50,003 nt of DNA from Clostridium tunisiense TJ (GTDB lineage: Bacteria > Bacillota > Clostridia > Clostridiales > Clostridiaceae). The notes under the pieces are model-generated. The model made no database searches, was not told the origin of the DNA, and saw only the letters and a list, made by a program, of their open reading frames with translations. Position numbers and translations under genes: made by a program. The first letter of the stretch is position 1. Each line of letters starts with the position of its first letter. This document shows, piece after piece, positions 8,367 through 18,000 of the stretch. The stretch lies in contig NZ_AMQH01000020.1 in the NCBI RefSeq assembly GCF_000300195.1, positions 1 through 50,003 of the forward strand, given 5' to 3'.

Positions 8367-8967
8367 AGTGTCTTTCAATATAGATTACAGATAAATTACT
8401 ATAATCACCCTCAATAATATCCTTAGGACATCCCGCTGTTATTTTTTCATTTTCGTAAGAAAGATTTTCTCCCACCACTACTTCACAGCTTACTTGATTT
8501 TCTATCAAAAGCTTGCATAGTGCTTTTGGATTTCTCTCTTTATCCGTAAGCCAAATAGATTTTTTATATTCTCTTACCTTGGTGACAAAATCTTCTTCAC
8601 GACCATGAACACTGGATAAGTAAGCATTTTGCCAACTTTTGTTTATCTTACTCATTAAATATTGGTAAGAGCTAATTCCAGGAATAACTTGAACTTCTCC
8701 TGAATAATCTCTATTGATGTAATCTGTAATTCCGTAAAAATTAGGGTCCCCTGAGGCCACAAGAGCTATGGTCTTATTAGAATTTTTTTCTAAGGTCTCC
8801 ATGATATCCTTAAGTGTGGCTTTAGCTTCTTTTTTATTATCTATAAACTCTAAGCTTTCCAATGCTCTTCTAAAGCCAAGGATTAAATCACAGTTTTCCA
8901 TTATCTCTATAGCTTTTGGCAAAATGTAATCTCTATGCCCTGGCCCAAGACCTACTATGTATACCAT
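8365..8967 (-). CDS. cbiE: Cobalt-precorrin-7 C5-methyltransferase CbiE
   Basis: This 200-residue class III SAM methyltransferase begins MVYIVGLGPGHRDYILPKAI and carries VASGDPNFYGITDYI and VIPGISSYQYLMSKI, as in CbiE. It methylates C5 of cobalt-precorrin-7. A GTG four codons upstream overlaps the cbiD stop, but it forms part of the GAGGAG ribosome binding site for the ATG at 8967, so the ATG is preferred. The stop of cbiD and this start are eight bases apart. Confidence 0.94.
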   Translation of the reverse strand: MVYIVGLGPGHRDYILPKAIEIMENCDLILGFRRALESLEFIDNKKEAKATLKDIMETLEKNSNKTIALVASGDPNFYGITDYINRDYSGEVQVIPGISSYQYLMSKINKSWQNAYLSSVHGREEDFVTKVREYKKSIWLTDKERNPKALCKLLIENQVSCEVVVGENLSYENEKITAGCPKDIIEGDYSNLSVIYIERH

Positions 8968-8975
8968 GAAACTCC

Positions 8976-10121
8976 TCACTTTCTTGAGTCATATAAAACT
9001 CCCTTTTTCATAGAGTACATTATGACTTCAACCTGAATGCTTTCATAAGAATATTGTTCCATTTTCCTTTTTACTTTTTTTCCAATGGATTCATATAAAC
9101 CTTCATAGCCCTCCCCAAGAAAGTTAACTGCACCCTCTGTGGTTTTTTCTTCATAGACTCTTCTAACTAAATCATTTGGATATCCAAGAAGTGCTAACTC
9201 TAAAGCTAAGGTTTCTAGTCTTACATCACAAACTCTGCTATGGGTGTTAAAGGCTCCACTAGCGATTTTACAAACTTTACCAATATGACCTACCAGAGTA
9301 ATTTTCTTAACTTTTCTAGCCATTAAAGTATCTAAGGCAAAACCTACGTAATTTGATATGATTACCATGTTTTCTTCCTTTAGGCTTAGCTCCTTAGCCA
9401 TATTCTCTCCCATGTTTCCAAAAAGTAAGGTTAACTCCTTGTGTCCACTAGCAAGTTTTTGACTTATCTCTAGCTTAATAGATTCTGTTAAAGACTCCTC
9501 AGACATGGGCATTACAATTCCTGTAGTACCTAAAATAGAAATTCCACCTAAAATATTTAATCTTGGGTTAAAAGTCTTTTTTGCAACCTCTTCTCCTTTA
9601 GGTACCATAATTGTAATCTCTACCCCATATCCCTTTGGTAATACTTCTCTAACACCTTTTTCTATCATTATTCTAGGAACAGGATTTATAGCTGGTTCTC
9701 CTTTTTTAATATAAAGGCCTTCTCCACAAACTACTCCTACTCCTGTTCCCCCTTTTAGTACATATCCTTCTTTACCAAGGGTAGCTCTTGCTTTAATTTC
9801 TAATCCATGAGTGCTATCTGGGTCATCGCCCCCATCTTTAATTATTGAGCATTCTACATAATCCTCACCAAATACCACATTAATTATTGAAAGGGTTAAT
9901 ACTATATTCTTTGGAGTATTAAAGGTTATACTCGTAATTACCTGTTTACTATCTCTTAAGCTGTAAACCTGTTCTCCATTGTATTTGTCCGTTATTTTTT
10001 TTCCTAATAAATTTGTATAAAGCATCATGGTAGCTGCTTTTGCAGCACCAGTAGCTGCTGACCCAGTAGTAAATCCACACCTTAATTTTTTTCCATTTGC
10101 TTCAACATATAAATCTAGCAT
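8976..10121 (-). CDS. cbiD: Cobalt-precorrin-5B C1-methyltransferase CbiD
   Basis: This 381-residue protein has the family signature [18 protein letters not shown] near the N-terminus, a [12 protein letters not shown] motif near residue 105, and [18 protein letters not shown] near 280. CbiD performs the C1 methylation after lactone opening by CbiG and is specific to the anaerobic route. The ATG at 10121 has GGTGAG upstream; a TTG four codons earlier is less likely. Confidence 0.95.
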   Translation of the reverse strand: MLDLYVEANGKKLRCGFTTGSAATGAAKAATMMLYTNLLGKKITDKYNGEQVYSLRDSKQVITSITFNTPKNIVLTLSIINVVFGEDYVECSIIKDGGDDPDSTHGLEIKARATLGKEGYVLKGGTGVGVVCGEGLYIKKGEPAINPVPRIMIEKGVREVLPKGYGVEITIMVPKGEEVAKKTFNPRLNILGGISILGTTGIVMPMSEESLTESIKLEISQKLASGHKELTLLFGNMGENMAKELSLKEENMVIISNYVGFALDTLMARKVKKITLVGHIGKVCKIASGAFNTHSRVCDVRLETLALELALLGYPNDLVRRVYEEKTTEGAVNFLGEGYEGLYESIGKKVKRKMEQYSYESIQVEVIMYSMKKGVLYDSRK

Positions 10122-10236
10122 TTTTCTCACCAACTTTTTACATTGCTTTCCTTAGATTTTACTTAAAAATCTCTATTTTAAATCCAAAGTTCTACCAGGT
10201 ACCCCTATACTAGCCCTACTCTTCCTTTAACAAGTT

Positions 10237-10863
10237 TTAGTCTCTTTGAACTAGCATATACATAATAGCGTTCACAATGGCTGCTGCCACATTACTTCCA
10301 CCCTTACGACCTCTTATAGTTATGTTTGGTATATTATATTTTAAAAGTTCTTCCTTACTTTCCTTTGCTCCAACAAAACCAACTGGAGCTCCAACTACAA
10401 ATTTAGGAGTTACTTTTCCTTCTCTTACTAAGTCTAATAGCTTGAATATAGCTGTTGGTGCATTTCCAAACACAAAGAACTCTACTCCCTCTTCCACGGC
10501 TTTTTCAACGCCAGCCATAGAACGGGTAATTCCTCTTTCCTTTGCTATTTTTGCAACTTCTTCATGGGCAACATAGCACTTTACCTCACAGCCTAGCTTC
10601 TTTAGTGCAGCTTTGTTAATGCCAGAAAGAGCCATATTGGTATCTGTATAAATTGTTGTTCCACCCTTAAGTAAAGTTTTTGCACTTTCAATGGCATCCT
10701 CACTTATATGGACTATGTTTTGATAATCAAAATCTCCTGTTGTATGTATAGTTCTTTTAACAATTAAAAGTTCTTCCTCACTGAAATTGTGTGGAGCCAT
10801 TTCTTTCCCAATGATTTCAAAACTTCCTCTTTCTATGTCCATAGGGTTTTTAATATATTCCAT
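10237..10863 (-). CDS. cbiC: Cobalt-precorrin-8 methylmutase CbiC
   Basis: This protein of about 208 residues moves the C11 methyl group to C12, giving cobyrinate. VKRTIHTTGDFDYQ contains the expected catalytic His, and the C-terminus NITIRGRKGGSNVAAAIVNA is characteristic. Three possible starts (TTG 10872, ATG 10869, ATG 10863) lie close together; AAGGAT is best spaced for the ATG at 10863. It follows cbiA by 23 bases. Confidence 0.94.
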   Translation of the reverse strand: MEYIKNPMDIERGSFEIIGKEMAPHNFSEEELLIVKRTIHTTGDFDYQNIVHISEDAIESAKTLLKGGTTIYTDTNMALSGINKAALKKLGCEVKCYVAHEEVAKIAKERGITRSMAGVEKAVEEGVEFFVFGNAPTAIFKLLDLVREGKVTPKFVVGAPVGFVGAKESKEELLKYNIPNITIRGRKGGSNVAAAIVNAIMYMLVQRD

Positions 10864-10886
10864 AATCATCAATCCTTATAACTAAA

Positions 10887-12353
10887 TTATTTCTTTTTCT
10901 TATATTCAATAGCCTTATTAATCAGCTGTTTTAAAAAATCTATATTACTAAAAAAATGCACATGTCCATAAGCCCCTAGGGTGTTTTTCTTAACATAACC
11001 ACAATTCCACTGCTTAACTTCATTAGCATAAGTAGTTTTTTCTAGTGTATAAACTTCCTTTTCTTCTACCTCTACTTTAGATTTATGAAATTCATGGCAA
11101 TGAATACTAGTACCAAGCTTTATTAATGGATTTTCTTTTTCAACCTTTATCTTTGCATATCCAAAGTTTTGCAGGGTTTTTGTCAAATAGGAGTGACCTT
11201 TAAAAAATCCTACAGTGTCATACTTGCTATCTTTATCAAAAGGTATTATTCCTTCTGTTAGATACATAAGTCCTCCACACTCTGCATAACAAGGTAATCC
11301 TTCCTCTAATGCTTTCTTTATTGAGTTAATCATTGACTTGTTTTTACTAAGGTCCTCTACAAAAACCTCTGGATATCCCCCTCCAACATATAAAAAGTCC
11401 AAATCTTCTGGAATTTCCTTATCCTTTAGAGGGCTAAAGTAAACTATTTCTCCTGTTTGAGCCAGTAACTCTAAATTTTCCTTATAATAAAAACTAAAGG
11501 CTTTATCCCTTGCCACACCAATCTTAAGGTTATGGTTATCCATAGTAAACTTTTCATTATTATCATTAACCTTGCATTCTTGTGAGCGTTCTTTGTTAAA
11601 GAAATTACTTGAGGAGTTTATAAAACTTTGTTCACTGTGTTGCTCTATGTTACTTTTACTTACATTGGATTCTTTAGAAAAGTCTTTTATAAGAGCTTCC
11701 ATATCTACATTTTCCCTAATATATTCACTACAAAGCTCTATCTTCTTCTCTAAATCCTGAATTTCAGAAGCTTGTACTAACCCTAAATGCCTTGATTCAA
11801 GAGCTAAAGCTTCATCCTTTGGAATATATCCATAAACCTTTAAGGAAGTAGATTTTTCAATAATAGTTTTCAAAAGCTTATAATAAGCACCTGAAATATT
11901 ATTTAGTATTACCCCTTTAATCTGAGAATCTTTCACATGTTCATCACAGTAATTTATCATTCCTTGAAGCTCAGCAGCTAAAGTTGCACTTTGTGCTTTT
12001 GGGCTTAGAACTAAAATCACTGGTAAGTTCAAGACCTTTGCTACATGAGCTGTAGAGTACTGAGAGTCAATTCCCTTACCATCATATAGTCCCATTACTC
12101 CTTCAACTACCCCTAAGGTGCCTTGTCCTCTGGAATAGGCTTCTAAAACTCCCTGTTTTCCCATTAGAAACAAATCCAAATTTCGTGAAGGTTTTTTAGT
12201 TATAACCCCATGAAAAGCCGGGTCAATATAGTCTGGACCAACCTTAAAACCTTGTACCTCATAGCCCATTTTTATAAGGGCTCTCATTAATCCAACAGCT
12301 ATGGTGGTTTTTCCACCACCACTGCTGTTAGAAGCAACAATAATACTTCTCAT
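10887..12353 (-). CDS. cbiA: Cobyrinate a,c-diamide synthase CbiA
   Basis: CbiA amidates the a and c side chains of cobyrinate with ATP and glutamine. The 488-residue protein has an N-terminal ATPase domain with the P-loop SNSSGGGKTTIAVGL and a C-terminal glutamine amidotransferase domain with the nucleophile in YAECGGLMYL. Between the domains (about residues 225-275) is a Ser/Asn/Glu-rich stretch that looks like an enlarged linker, making it somewhat longer than typical CbiA. AAGGAA precedes the ATG, 11 bases from hemB. Confidence 0.95.
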   Translation of the reverse strand: MRSIIVASNSSGGGKTTIAVGLMRALIKMGYEVQGFKVGPDYIDPAFHGVITKKPSRNLDLFLMGKQGVLEAYSRGQGTLGVVEGVMGLYDGKGIDSQYSTAHVAKVLNLPVILVLSPKAQSATLAAELQGMINYCDEHVKDSQIKGVILNNISGAYYKLLKTIIEKSTSLKVYGYIPKDEALALESRHLGLVQASEIQDLEKKIELCSEYIRENVDMEALIKDFSKESNVSKSNIEQHSEQSFINSSSNFFNKERSQECKVNDNNEKFTMDNHNLKIGVARDKAFSFYYKENLELLAQTGEIVYFSPLKDKEIPEDLDFLYVGGGYPEVFVEDLSKNKSMINSIKKALEEGLPCYAECGGLMYLTEGIIPFDKDSKYDTVGFFKGHSYLTKTLQNFGYAKIKVEKENPLIKLGTSIHCHEFHKSKVEVEEKEVYTLEKTTYANEVKQWNCGYVKKNTLGAYGHVHFFSNIDFLKQLINKAIEYKKKK

Positions 12354-12364
12354 ATTGCTATTCC

Positions 12365-13333
12365 TTACATTTCATTAAGCCATTTACATGCATCAATGGC
12401 ACAATAAGTTATTATAATGTCTGCTCCTGCTCTCTTAATTGAGGTAAGCATTTCAAGAGTTGCATTTCTCTCATCTAAAAGCCCATTTTCTACAGCGGCT
12501 TTAAGCATTGCATATTCTCCACTTACGTTATAAGCTGCAATTGGCATATTGAATCTATCCTTAACTGCTCTTATAATATCTAAGTAGAATATTGCAGGTT
12601 TTACCATAACAATATCTGCACCTTCTTCTATATCTGACTCAACTTCTCTTAAAGCTTCCATATAGTTTGCTGGATCCATTTGATAAGTTTTTCTATCACC
12701 AAATTGTGGTGCAGAATCCGCTGCTGCTCTAAATGGACCATACATTGCAGAGCTATATTTAGCACTGTAACTCATAATAGGTATACTTTCAAAGCCATTT
12801 TCATCTAATACTTCTCTTATAACACTTACTCTTCCATCCATCATATCAGAAGGTGCTACCATATCTGCTCCAGCTTTTACATGGGATAGTGCAACTTTTG
12901 CAATATATTTTAAGCTTTCATCATTGTGAACTTTTCCATCAACTATAATTCCACAATGTCCATGGCTTGTATATTGACACAAACAAACATCAGTAACTAC
13001 ATACATATCTTTGTCTAGCTCTTTTATCTTTCTAACTGCTCTTTGAACTATACCCATTTCTTCAAAAGCAGAAGTTCCAACTTCATCCTTATGATCTGGT
13101 AGTCCAAAAACCATTATTCCTTTAACCTTAGCTCTTTTAACTTCCTCTACTAATTCTCCTAATCTATCCACTGACCAATGATACTGTCCTTTAAGAGAAG
13201 ATATTTCTTCTTTAATATTTTCTCCTTCCACCACAAAAATCGGTAGTATAAAATCATTTGGGTTTAGTATAGTTTCTCTCACTAAACTTCTTATTGCTGC
13301 ATTCTCTCTTAATCTTCTATGTCTTTTGTACAT
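12365..13333 (-). CDS. hemB: Porphobilinogen synthase HemB
   Basis: This 322-residue enzyme condenses two 5-aminolevulinates to porphobilinogen. Two active-site lysines are visible in SYSAKYSSAMYGPFR and in VMVKPAIFYLD. The Cys cluster DVCLCQYTSHGHCG suggests the zinc-dependent type. A strong AGGAGG site precedes the ATG. It lies after the cobA-hemD gene, separated by 250 bp that contain a long hairpin. It feeds the operon from ALA, but no ALA-forming gene is present. Confidence 0.97.
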   Translation of the reverse strand: MYKRHRRLRENAAIRSLVRETILNPNDFILPIFVVEGENIKEEISSLKGQYHWSVDRLGELVEEVKRAKVKGIMVFGLPDHKDEVGTSAFEEMGIVQRAVRKIKELDKDMYVVTDVCLCQYTSHGHCGIIVDGKVHNDESLKYIAKVALSHVKAGADMVAPSDMMDGRVSVIREVLDENGFESIPIMSYSAKYSSAMYGPFRAAADSAPQFGDRKTYQMDPANYMEALREVESDIEEGADIVMVKPAIFYLDIIRAVKDRFNMPIAAYNVSGEYAMLKAAVENGLLDERNATLEMLTSIKRAGADIIITYCAIDACKWLNEM

Positions 13334-13527
13334 AATATTTCCTCCTAGAATAACTATTTTTCAAAATAATATTTTTTCTAAATAAGTTGCTTTATCTGGT
13401 TTTTACCTTTATTTCAATAATTTAATTTCATATTAATATAATTTTTTTAATTTTTATAATAACTGTCACCCTTTAATAGCATTTTAGATTGTTAAATTTC
13501 TTTTCAGCTAGAGATGGTACTCTTCAT

Positions 13528-13559
13528 TAAAATTAAACTTCATTGAAGGTTTAATTTTA
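13528..13559. repeat. Long hairpin between cobA-hemD and hemB
   Basis: Arms TAAAATTAAAC (13528-13538) and GTTTAATTTTA (13549-13559) are perfectly complementary, with TTC/GAA extending the stem inward. No T run follows on either strand. It lies 27 bases beyond the cobA-hemD stop and could mark mRNA processing or partial termination before hemB. Confidence 0.45.
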
Positions 13560-13585
13560 TTTAGAAGTCTATAAACAAACTGAAC

Positions 13586-15046
13586 TTATTCATTATTTAA
13601 AAGGTGTTTTATAACTCCTTCATGACTACTTTCCTTACACTGCCCATAGTGTATTCCCTGTCTGTCTAACTCTTTAGAGGTTATAGGTCCAATGGATATA
13701 ACCTTTTTTTCTTTTATGGCTTCTATGCCAACTAAAGTTATCATATTTTTTACAGTGCTAGGGCTAGTGAAAATTACGGTATCAACTTCTTTAAACTGAC
13801 CAAGATTATTATTCTCTCCAAGAACAGTTTCATATATGTGACAATCATCAACTTCACAACCTACTTTAGTTAATGCTTCTACCATGTAAGGTCTTCCATT
13901 TTTAGACCGTGGTAATAACACTTTATCTCCAGGTTTTAAAATTGGTTCCATAACTTCAAACAACTTTTCACTTACATATTCATTAGCTGTTAAATAAGGT
14001 ACTATTCCTCTTATTCTTACCGCCTTATCACTAGAAGGTCCTATGGTTACAAACTTTGCCCTTATAGTTCTTGTATCTATATTTTTTTCCATTAATGCAT
14101 CGAAAAATATATTGGCAGCATTAACACTGGTTATAACTATATAATGATACTCCTCTAATTTATGTAGAAAAGGTTCTATATTAGCTTTAGTTTCACTGAT
14201 TTTAATTGAGTTTATCTCAGTAACTTCAGCACCTAACTCCTTTAACTTTTCACTGATTTCCTCACTTTGTTCCTTTGTTCTAGTAATACAAATATTTCTT
14301 CCAAAGAGAGCTTTCTTTTCAAACCAGTTAAGCTTATCATGAAATTTCACTACTTCCCCAATAACAATAATAGCTGGATTTGCTAGTCCCTTAGCTTTAG
14401 CTAAAGTTCCTATATCCTTTATAGTTCCTGTAGCCTTTTTTTGCTTCGAGGTAGTTCCTCTCATTACTACAGCAGCTGGGGTACTTCCATCCATTCCATT
14501 GCTAATTAGCTCTGAGGTTATTCTTTCTAAGCTTTCAAAGCTCATCATAAATATTAAAGTACCTTTAAGCTTAGCTATTATAGAAAAATCCAAATTCAGT
14601 TTGTCTACACTCTTTCCAGTAAACACATGAAAACCTTGAGCTATTTTTCTGTGGGTCACAGGAATACCACCATAGTTTAAAACTGAAATTGGTGAGGTTA
14701 TGCCTGGAACTACTTCAAACTCTATATTTTCTTCTATAAGAGCTAAGGCTTCTTCTCCTCCACGACCAAAAATGTAAGGATCTCCACCTTTTACCCTGCC
14801 TACTGTATGACCTTGTTTTGCTAAAGTTACAAGCATTTCGTTAATTTCATCTTGAGTTTTATAGTGGCTTCCTGGTTCCTTACCACAATAATAAATCACT
14901 GCATCTTTATTTACATACTTAAGAATGCCTTCCCCTGAAAGCCTATCATACATTATGGCTGTACATTTTTTCAGCACTTTTATTGCCTTTAAGGTAATGA
15001 GGTCTTCATTACCAGGGCCACCTCCAATTAAATATACTTTACCCAT
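13586..15046 (-). CDS. cobA-hemD: Uroporphyrinogen-III C-methyltransferase / uroporphyrinogen-III synthase fusion (CobA-HemD)
   Basis: This 486-residue protein is a common clostridial fusion. Residues 1-245 are a SUMT (CobA) domain with VYLIGGGPGNEDLITLKAIK, VGRVKGGDPYIFGRGGEEA and VVPGITSPISV; it makes precorrin-2 using two SAM. The rest is a HemD domain starting at NICITRTKEQSEEIS with VITSVNAANIFF and VIFTSPSTVKNM; it cyclises hydroxymethylbilane to uroporphyrinogen III. The ATG overlaps the hemC stop (TAATG at 15046) and has GGGAGG upstream. Confidence 0.96.
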   Translation of the reverse strand: MGKVYLIGGGPGNEDLITLKAIKVLKKCTAIMYDRLSGEGILKYVNKDAVIYYCGKEPGSHYKTQDEINEMLVTLAKQGHTVGRVKGGDPYIFGRGGEEALALIEENIEFEVVPGITSPISVLNYGGIPVTHRKIAQGFHVFTGKSVDKLNLDFSIIAKLKGTLIFMMSFESLERITSELISNGMDGSTPAAVVMRGTTSKQKKATGTIKDIGTLAKAKGLANPAIIVIGEVVKFHDKLNWFEKKALFGRNICITRTKEQSEEISEKLKELGAEVTEINSIKISETKANIEPFLHKLEEYHYIVITSVNAANIFFDALMEKNIDTRTIRAKFVTIGPSSDKAVRIRGIVPYLTANEYVSEKLFEVMEPILKPGDKVLLPRSKNGRPYMVEALTKVGCEVDDCHIYETVLGENNNLGQFKEVDTVIFTSPSTVKNMITLVGIEAIKEKKVISIGPITSKELDRQGIHYGQCKESSHEGVIKHLLNNE

Positions 15047-15921
15047 TAGTTCCTCCCACTGGTAAGTATTTTATCAGCAAGTTCCTTACCTAGATTTATA
15101 TAGTCTTCTTTATTCCCACTTACACTATCCTTAATAAGCTTTCCTTCTACCTCATAGATACCCACTACATTTAGTGTATTCCCGTGAAGAGTTGCATAAG
15201 CTCCAATAGTGCAATTGCAATCTCCCTTAAGTTCTCTCATAAAGCTTCTTTCAGCTTCAACACAAAGCCTTACTATTGGATTATCTAAAGTCTTGAAAGC
15301 TTCACTATTTTTGCAATTCTCATGAATTTCTATTCCAAGAGCTCCTTGACCAATGGCTGGCACCATTTCATTTGGCTCAAAATAATCTGTAATGATGCTC
15401 TCCATACCAAGTCTTTTTAGTCCTGCAGCTGCTAGAATAATTCCATCTAGATTCTCACGTTCTATCTTATCAATCCTAGTTTGCACATTTCCTCTAATTG
15501 GAACAATTTCAATATCTGGTCTTAGTAGTTGAAGTTGCGATGCTCTTCTTTTACTACTAGTTCCTACTCTTGCTCCTTGTTTTAAATCCTTAAATTTTAC
15601 ACCCTTCATAGAAACAAAGGCATCTCTCACATCTTCCCTTACAGGCATGGCTGCAATTTCAAATCCCTCTGGCATTTCATAGGGCACATCCTTCATGCTA
15701 TGAACTCCTGCATCAGCATGCCCCTCTAATATTGCTTTTTCTAGTTCCTTAATAAATAAGCCCTTACCACCTATTTTATCAAGAGTCACATCTAATCTTT
15801 GATCTCCTAAAGTATCTGTTAAGACTTTTTCACAAGTAATATTATGAAACTTCTTAACAATCTCTATAACATAATCGGTTTGCACTAAGGCTAACTTACT
15901 CTTTCTTGTAGCTATTTTCAA
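15046..15921 (-). CDS. hemC: Hydroxymethylbilane synthase HemC
   Basis: HemC links four porphobilinogens into hydroxymethylbilane. The protein of about 291 residues has [15 protein letters not shown] at its start, [25 protein letters not shown] and, near residue 235, [11 protein letters not shown], where a Cys holds the dipyrromethane cofactor. The start is uncertain: no ATG fits. A TTG at 15921 matches the family start and has GGGGGTGAG about 10 bases before it; a TTG at 15927 or GTG at 15936 are alternatives. It overlaps the end of sirC by about 26 bases. Confidence 0.94.
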   Translation of the reverse strand: MKIATRKSKLALVQTDYVIEIVKKFHNITCEKVLTDTLGDQRLDVTLDKIGGKGLFIKELEKAILEGHADAGVHSMKDVPYEMPEGFEIAAMPVREDVRDAFVSMKGVKFKDLKQGARVGTSSKRRASQLQLLRPDIEIVPIRGNVQTRIDKIERENLDGIILAAAGLKRLGMESIITDYFEPNEMVPAIGQGALGIEIHENCKNSEAFKTLDNPIVRLCVEAERSFMRELKGDCNCTIGAYATLHGNTLNVVGIYEVEGKLIKDSVSGNKEDYINLGKELADKILTSGRN

Positions 15922-16555
15922 ATTCAATACTCTCACCCCCGTAAAATAAATCTAATACTTTCTCACCGTAACTCCTTTGAAAGAAAAATAAAAAGTCTTC
16001 GGAAGAAACAAAATCTAAAACTTCTAACCTTTTAGGAAAATCCTTCATACGCCTTCTCAGCTCAGTTACAAAAGAAATATAATCATCATAGGTAGCTATG
16101 TAATTCTTTATTTTATTAGCTAAAAATTGTGAGGTTTTAGGGCTCTTACCTTTAAGCCTTACTCCTACACTAGTTTCCTTACTTGAGGTCGTTGCACATA
16201 GGGTTGCCATTGATTCTTCTGGTATTGTGGTATCAATATAAACTTTGCAATTGCTATCACATAATTCTCTAATGTGCTTATTTATCCTGTTGTCACTAGT
16301 GCAAATCACAACTAAGTGGCAAGTGTTAATAAGATAATCCTCAAAATTCCCTATTGTGATCTTTAGCTTTTCAGACTTTAAGCTGAAAAGTTCTTCCTTA
16401 AAGCTTGGTGCAATACAGTGTACTGTAAACCCCTTTTTTAAAAAGGATTTAGCTTTAACTAAGGCTGATATTCCACCACCTACTAATAGTACCTTTACCT
16501 TCTTAGCATTTAAACAAAGAAAAGTAAAATCTTCAGAATTATTCTCTTTATTCAT
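15896..16555 (-). CDS. sirC: Precorrin-2 dehydrogenase SirC (siroheme synthase Rossmann domain)
   Basis: This 219-residue protein has a Rossmann NAD-binding loop [20 protein letters not shown] near residue 20 and [15 protein letters not shown] near 85, as in the N-terminal part of CysG/Met8p and in SirC. It oxidises precorrin-2 to sirohydrochlorin, the branch point between cobalamin and siroheme. The C-terminal methyltransferase of CysG is absent; CobA in the next-but-one gene provides that step. GAGGAAG precedes the ATG. In many clostridial operons a hemA gene lies nearby; here sirC runs straight into hemC. Confidence 0.88.
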   Translation of the reverse strand: MNKENNSEDFTFLCLNAKKVKVLLVGGGISALVKAKSFLKKGFTVHCIAPSFKEELFSLKSEKLKITIGNFEDYLINTCHLVVICTSDNRINKHIRELCDSNCKVYIDTTIPEESMATLCATTSSKETSVGVRLKGKSPKTSQFLANKIKNYIATYDDYISFVTELRRRMKDFPKRLEVLDFVSSEDFLFFFQRSYGEKVLDLFYGGESIEFENSYKKE

Positions 16556-16610
16556 AGTACTTCCTCACTACTAATACTTCTTTCTTGTTACAGATTTTTA
16601 TGAATTAAAA

Positions 16611-17729
16611 CTATAGTGATCTTTCAATATCTTTTAATTCCTCAATTAAAATTTCATTAGCTTTTCTATCCTTTATTGCAAGCCTTACATATGAATTATC
16701 TAAACCTACGTAGTTATTACAGTTTCTTATTAGTATTCCTCTTCTTAGCATATTTTCATAAAATTCACTACTGCTAATATATTTTAACTTACAAAGAAAA
16801 TAGTTTCCGTAACTTATGTACACTTTCTCAATAAATTCTATGGTGGAAAGGGCATTGTGCATAAAATTTCTTTCGTCTTCTATCCATAGCTTAGATTCTT
16901 CTATAAACCCTTTATCCTTTAGAGCATACTTAACAGCTAACTCTGCAAAACAATTTACTGACCAAGGATTTTGATTATTTTCAAAATACTCAAGTATATT
17001 TTTATTCCTAGTTATACCGTATCCAAATCTTATTCCTGGCATACCATAAAACTTAGTAATTGCTCTTATAATTACTAAAGAGCTATATTTGTCTATATAT
17101 TTAATAAGACTTTTATCATAATCTAATACAAACTCTATGAAAGCTTCATCTATAATAACAAGCTTATGCTGCTCTTCACACTTCTTCAGGATAGCTTCAA
17201 AGTTTTCAAAATTAATAACGCATCCATTGGGATTATTGGGATTACCTATAATCAATGCCTCAGTATTTTCTACAGCTAAAAGAATTTCCTTGTAATTATA
17301 CTCCATATTTTCATTAACATAGGCATAGTTAATTTTCACTCCATGTTTTTTACTAAAATCCTCATACTCCACAAAGGAAGGAACTACAATAGTTATAGAT
17401 TTTAAACTACTTATTATTAAATCTAAAACTTCTGAGGCGCCATTTCCTACAAGAATATTACTTCTGCTTATACTAGCTAAATAATTCTTTTCATGGTTTC
17501 CCTTATTTTCTTTAGAGAAATATTCTTCACTAGCTTGAAGATATGTAATTATGTTATCCTTTAAAGTTCTATATTTTACATCTGGATATAACATAACATT
17601 ATTTAAAGCTTCATCTATATGAGATGAAAACTCTTTAGATATAGGCAGCGGATTTATATTTGAACTATAGTCTAACAATTTTGTTCCCTTTAATAAGCCA
17701 TCACTATATACATCTCCACCATGTTTCAT
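16611..17729 (-). CDS. cobD: Threonine-phosphate decarboxylase CobD (aminotransferase fold I)
   Basis: This 372-residue PLP enzyme belongs to the histidinol-phosphate aminotransferase group. MKHGGDVYSDG, LLDYSSNINPLP, IIGNPNNPNG, VIIDEAFIEFV and RAITKFYGMPGIRFGYG (with the PLP lysine) are typical of CobD, which makes (R)-1-amino-2-propanol phosphate for the nucleotide loop. The B12 context and the HGGD start favour CobD over HisC. It is the first full gene after the cobalamin riboswitch, with AAGGAAG before the ATG. Confidence 0.9.
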   Translation of the reverse strand: MKHGGDVYSDGLLKGTKLLDYSSNINPLPISKEFSSHIDEALNNVMLYPDVKYRTLKDNIITYLQASEEYFSKENKGNHEKNYLASISRSNILVGNGASEVLDLIISSLKSITIVVPSFVEYEDFSKKHGVKINYAYVNENMEYNYKEILLAVENTEALIIGNPNNPNGCVINFENFEAILKKCEEQHKLVIIDEAFIEFVLDYDKSLIKYIDKYSSLVIIRAITKFYGMPGIRFGYGITRNKNILEYFENNQNPWSVNCFAELAVKYALKDKGFIEESKLWIEDERNFMHNALSTIEFIEKVYISYGNYFLCKLKYISSSEFYENMLRRGILIRNCNNYVGLDNSYVRLAIKDRKANEILIEELKDIERSL

Positions 17730-17741
17730 AGCTTCACTTCC

Positions 17742-17861
17742 TTACCTTACTATATGTGCCAGAATCTCAGGTCCCCCTATAACTACAATAAGCATAATTA
17801 CAATAGTTATAATTATATTTATTATGACCTTTTGTTTTGTAAGTCACTCTTTACTTAACAT
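17742..17861 (-). pseudogene. Possible small single-membrane-segment ORF with an in-frame TGA
   Basis: Between the riboswitch terminator and cobD the minus strand reads MLSKE, a TGA stop, then LTKQKVIINIIITIVIML followed by IVVIGGPEILAHIVR and TAA: 40 codons in one frame. The second part is basic and then strongly hydrophobic, like a single-pass membrane peptide. There is no start codon between the TGA and the hydrophobic part and only a weak ribosome binding site (GAGTAA) before the ATG. It may be a decayed small gene, a leader peptide, or chance in AT-rich DNA. No known family was recognised. Confidence 0.35.
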
Positions 17862-17894
17862 CACAAATTACTCTACTAATAATATGATGTTAGT

Positions 17895-17929
17895 AAAAAA
17901 TAAAAAAGGTGAACCTGAAAGGTCCACCT
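17895..17929 (-). terminator. Riboswitch-controlled terminator ahead of cobD
   Basis: On the minus strand AGGTGGACCT-TTC-AGGTTCACCT (17907-17929) forms a nearly perfect hairpin with one mismatch, followed by TTTTTTATTTTTT. It lies about 70 bases beyond the cobalamin aptamer and before cobD, the expected place for the expression platform: bound cobalamin should favour termination. Confidence 0.85.
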
Positions 17930-18000
17930 ACTATTACAAATTCCAAAAACTAAATTTTTATATAACAATAGTTCTTTCCCTCCGAAAGATTGTTTATAAT

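Noticed and set aside
10277..10576. Plus-strand open frame of 99 codons opposite cbiC
   Set aside because: It is the mirror of a well-supported B12 gene, has no ribosome binding site, and its residues are Pro/Ser/Thr-rich noise.
16611..17729. Histidinol-phosphate aminotransferase (HisC)
   Set aside because: Same fold, but the HGGDVY start, position directly under a cobalamin riboswitch and absence of other his genes favour CobD.
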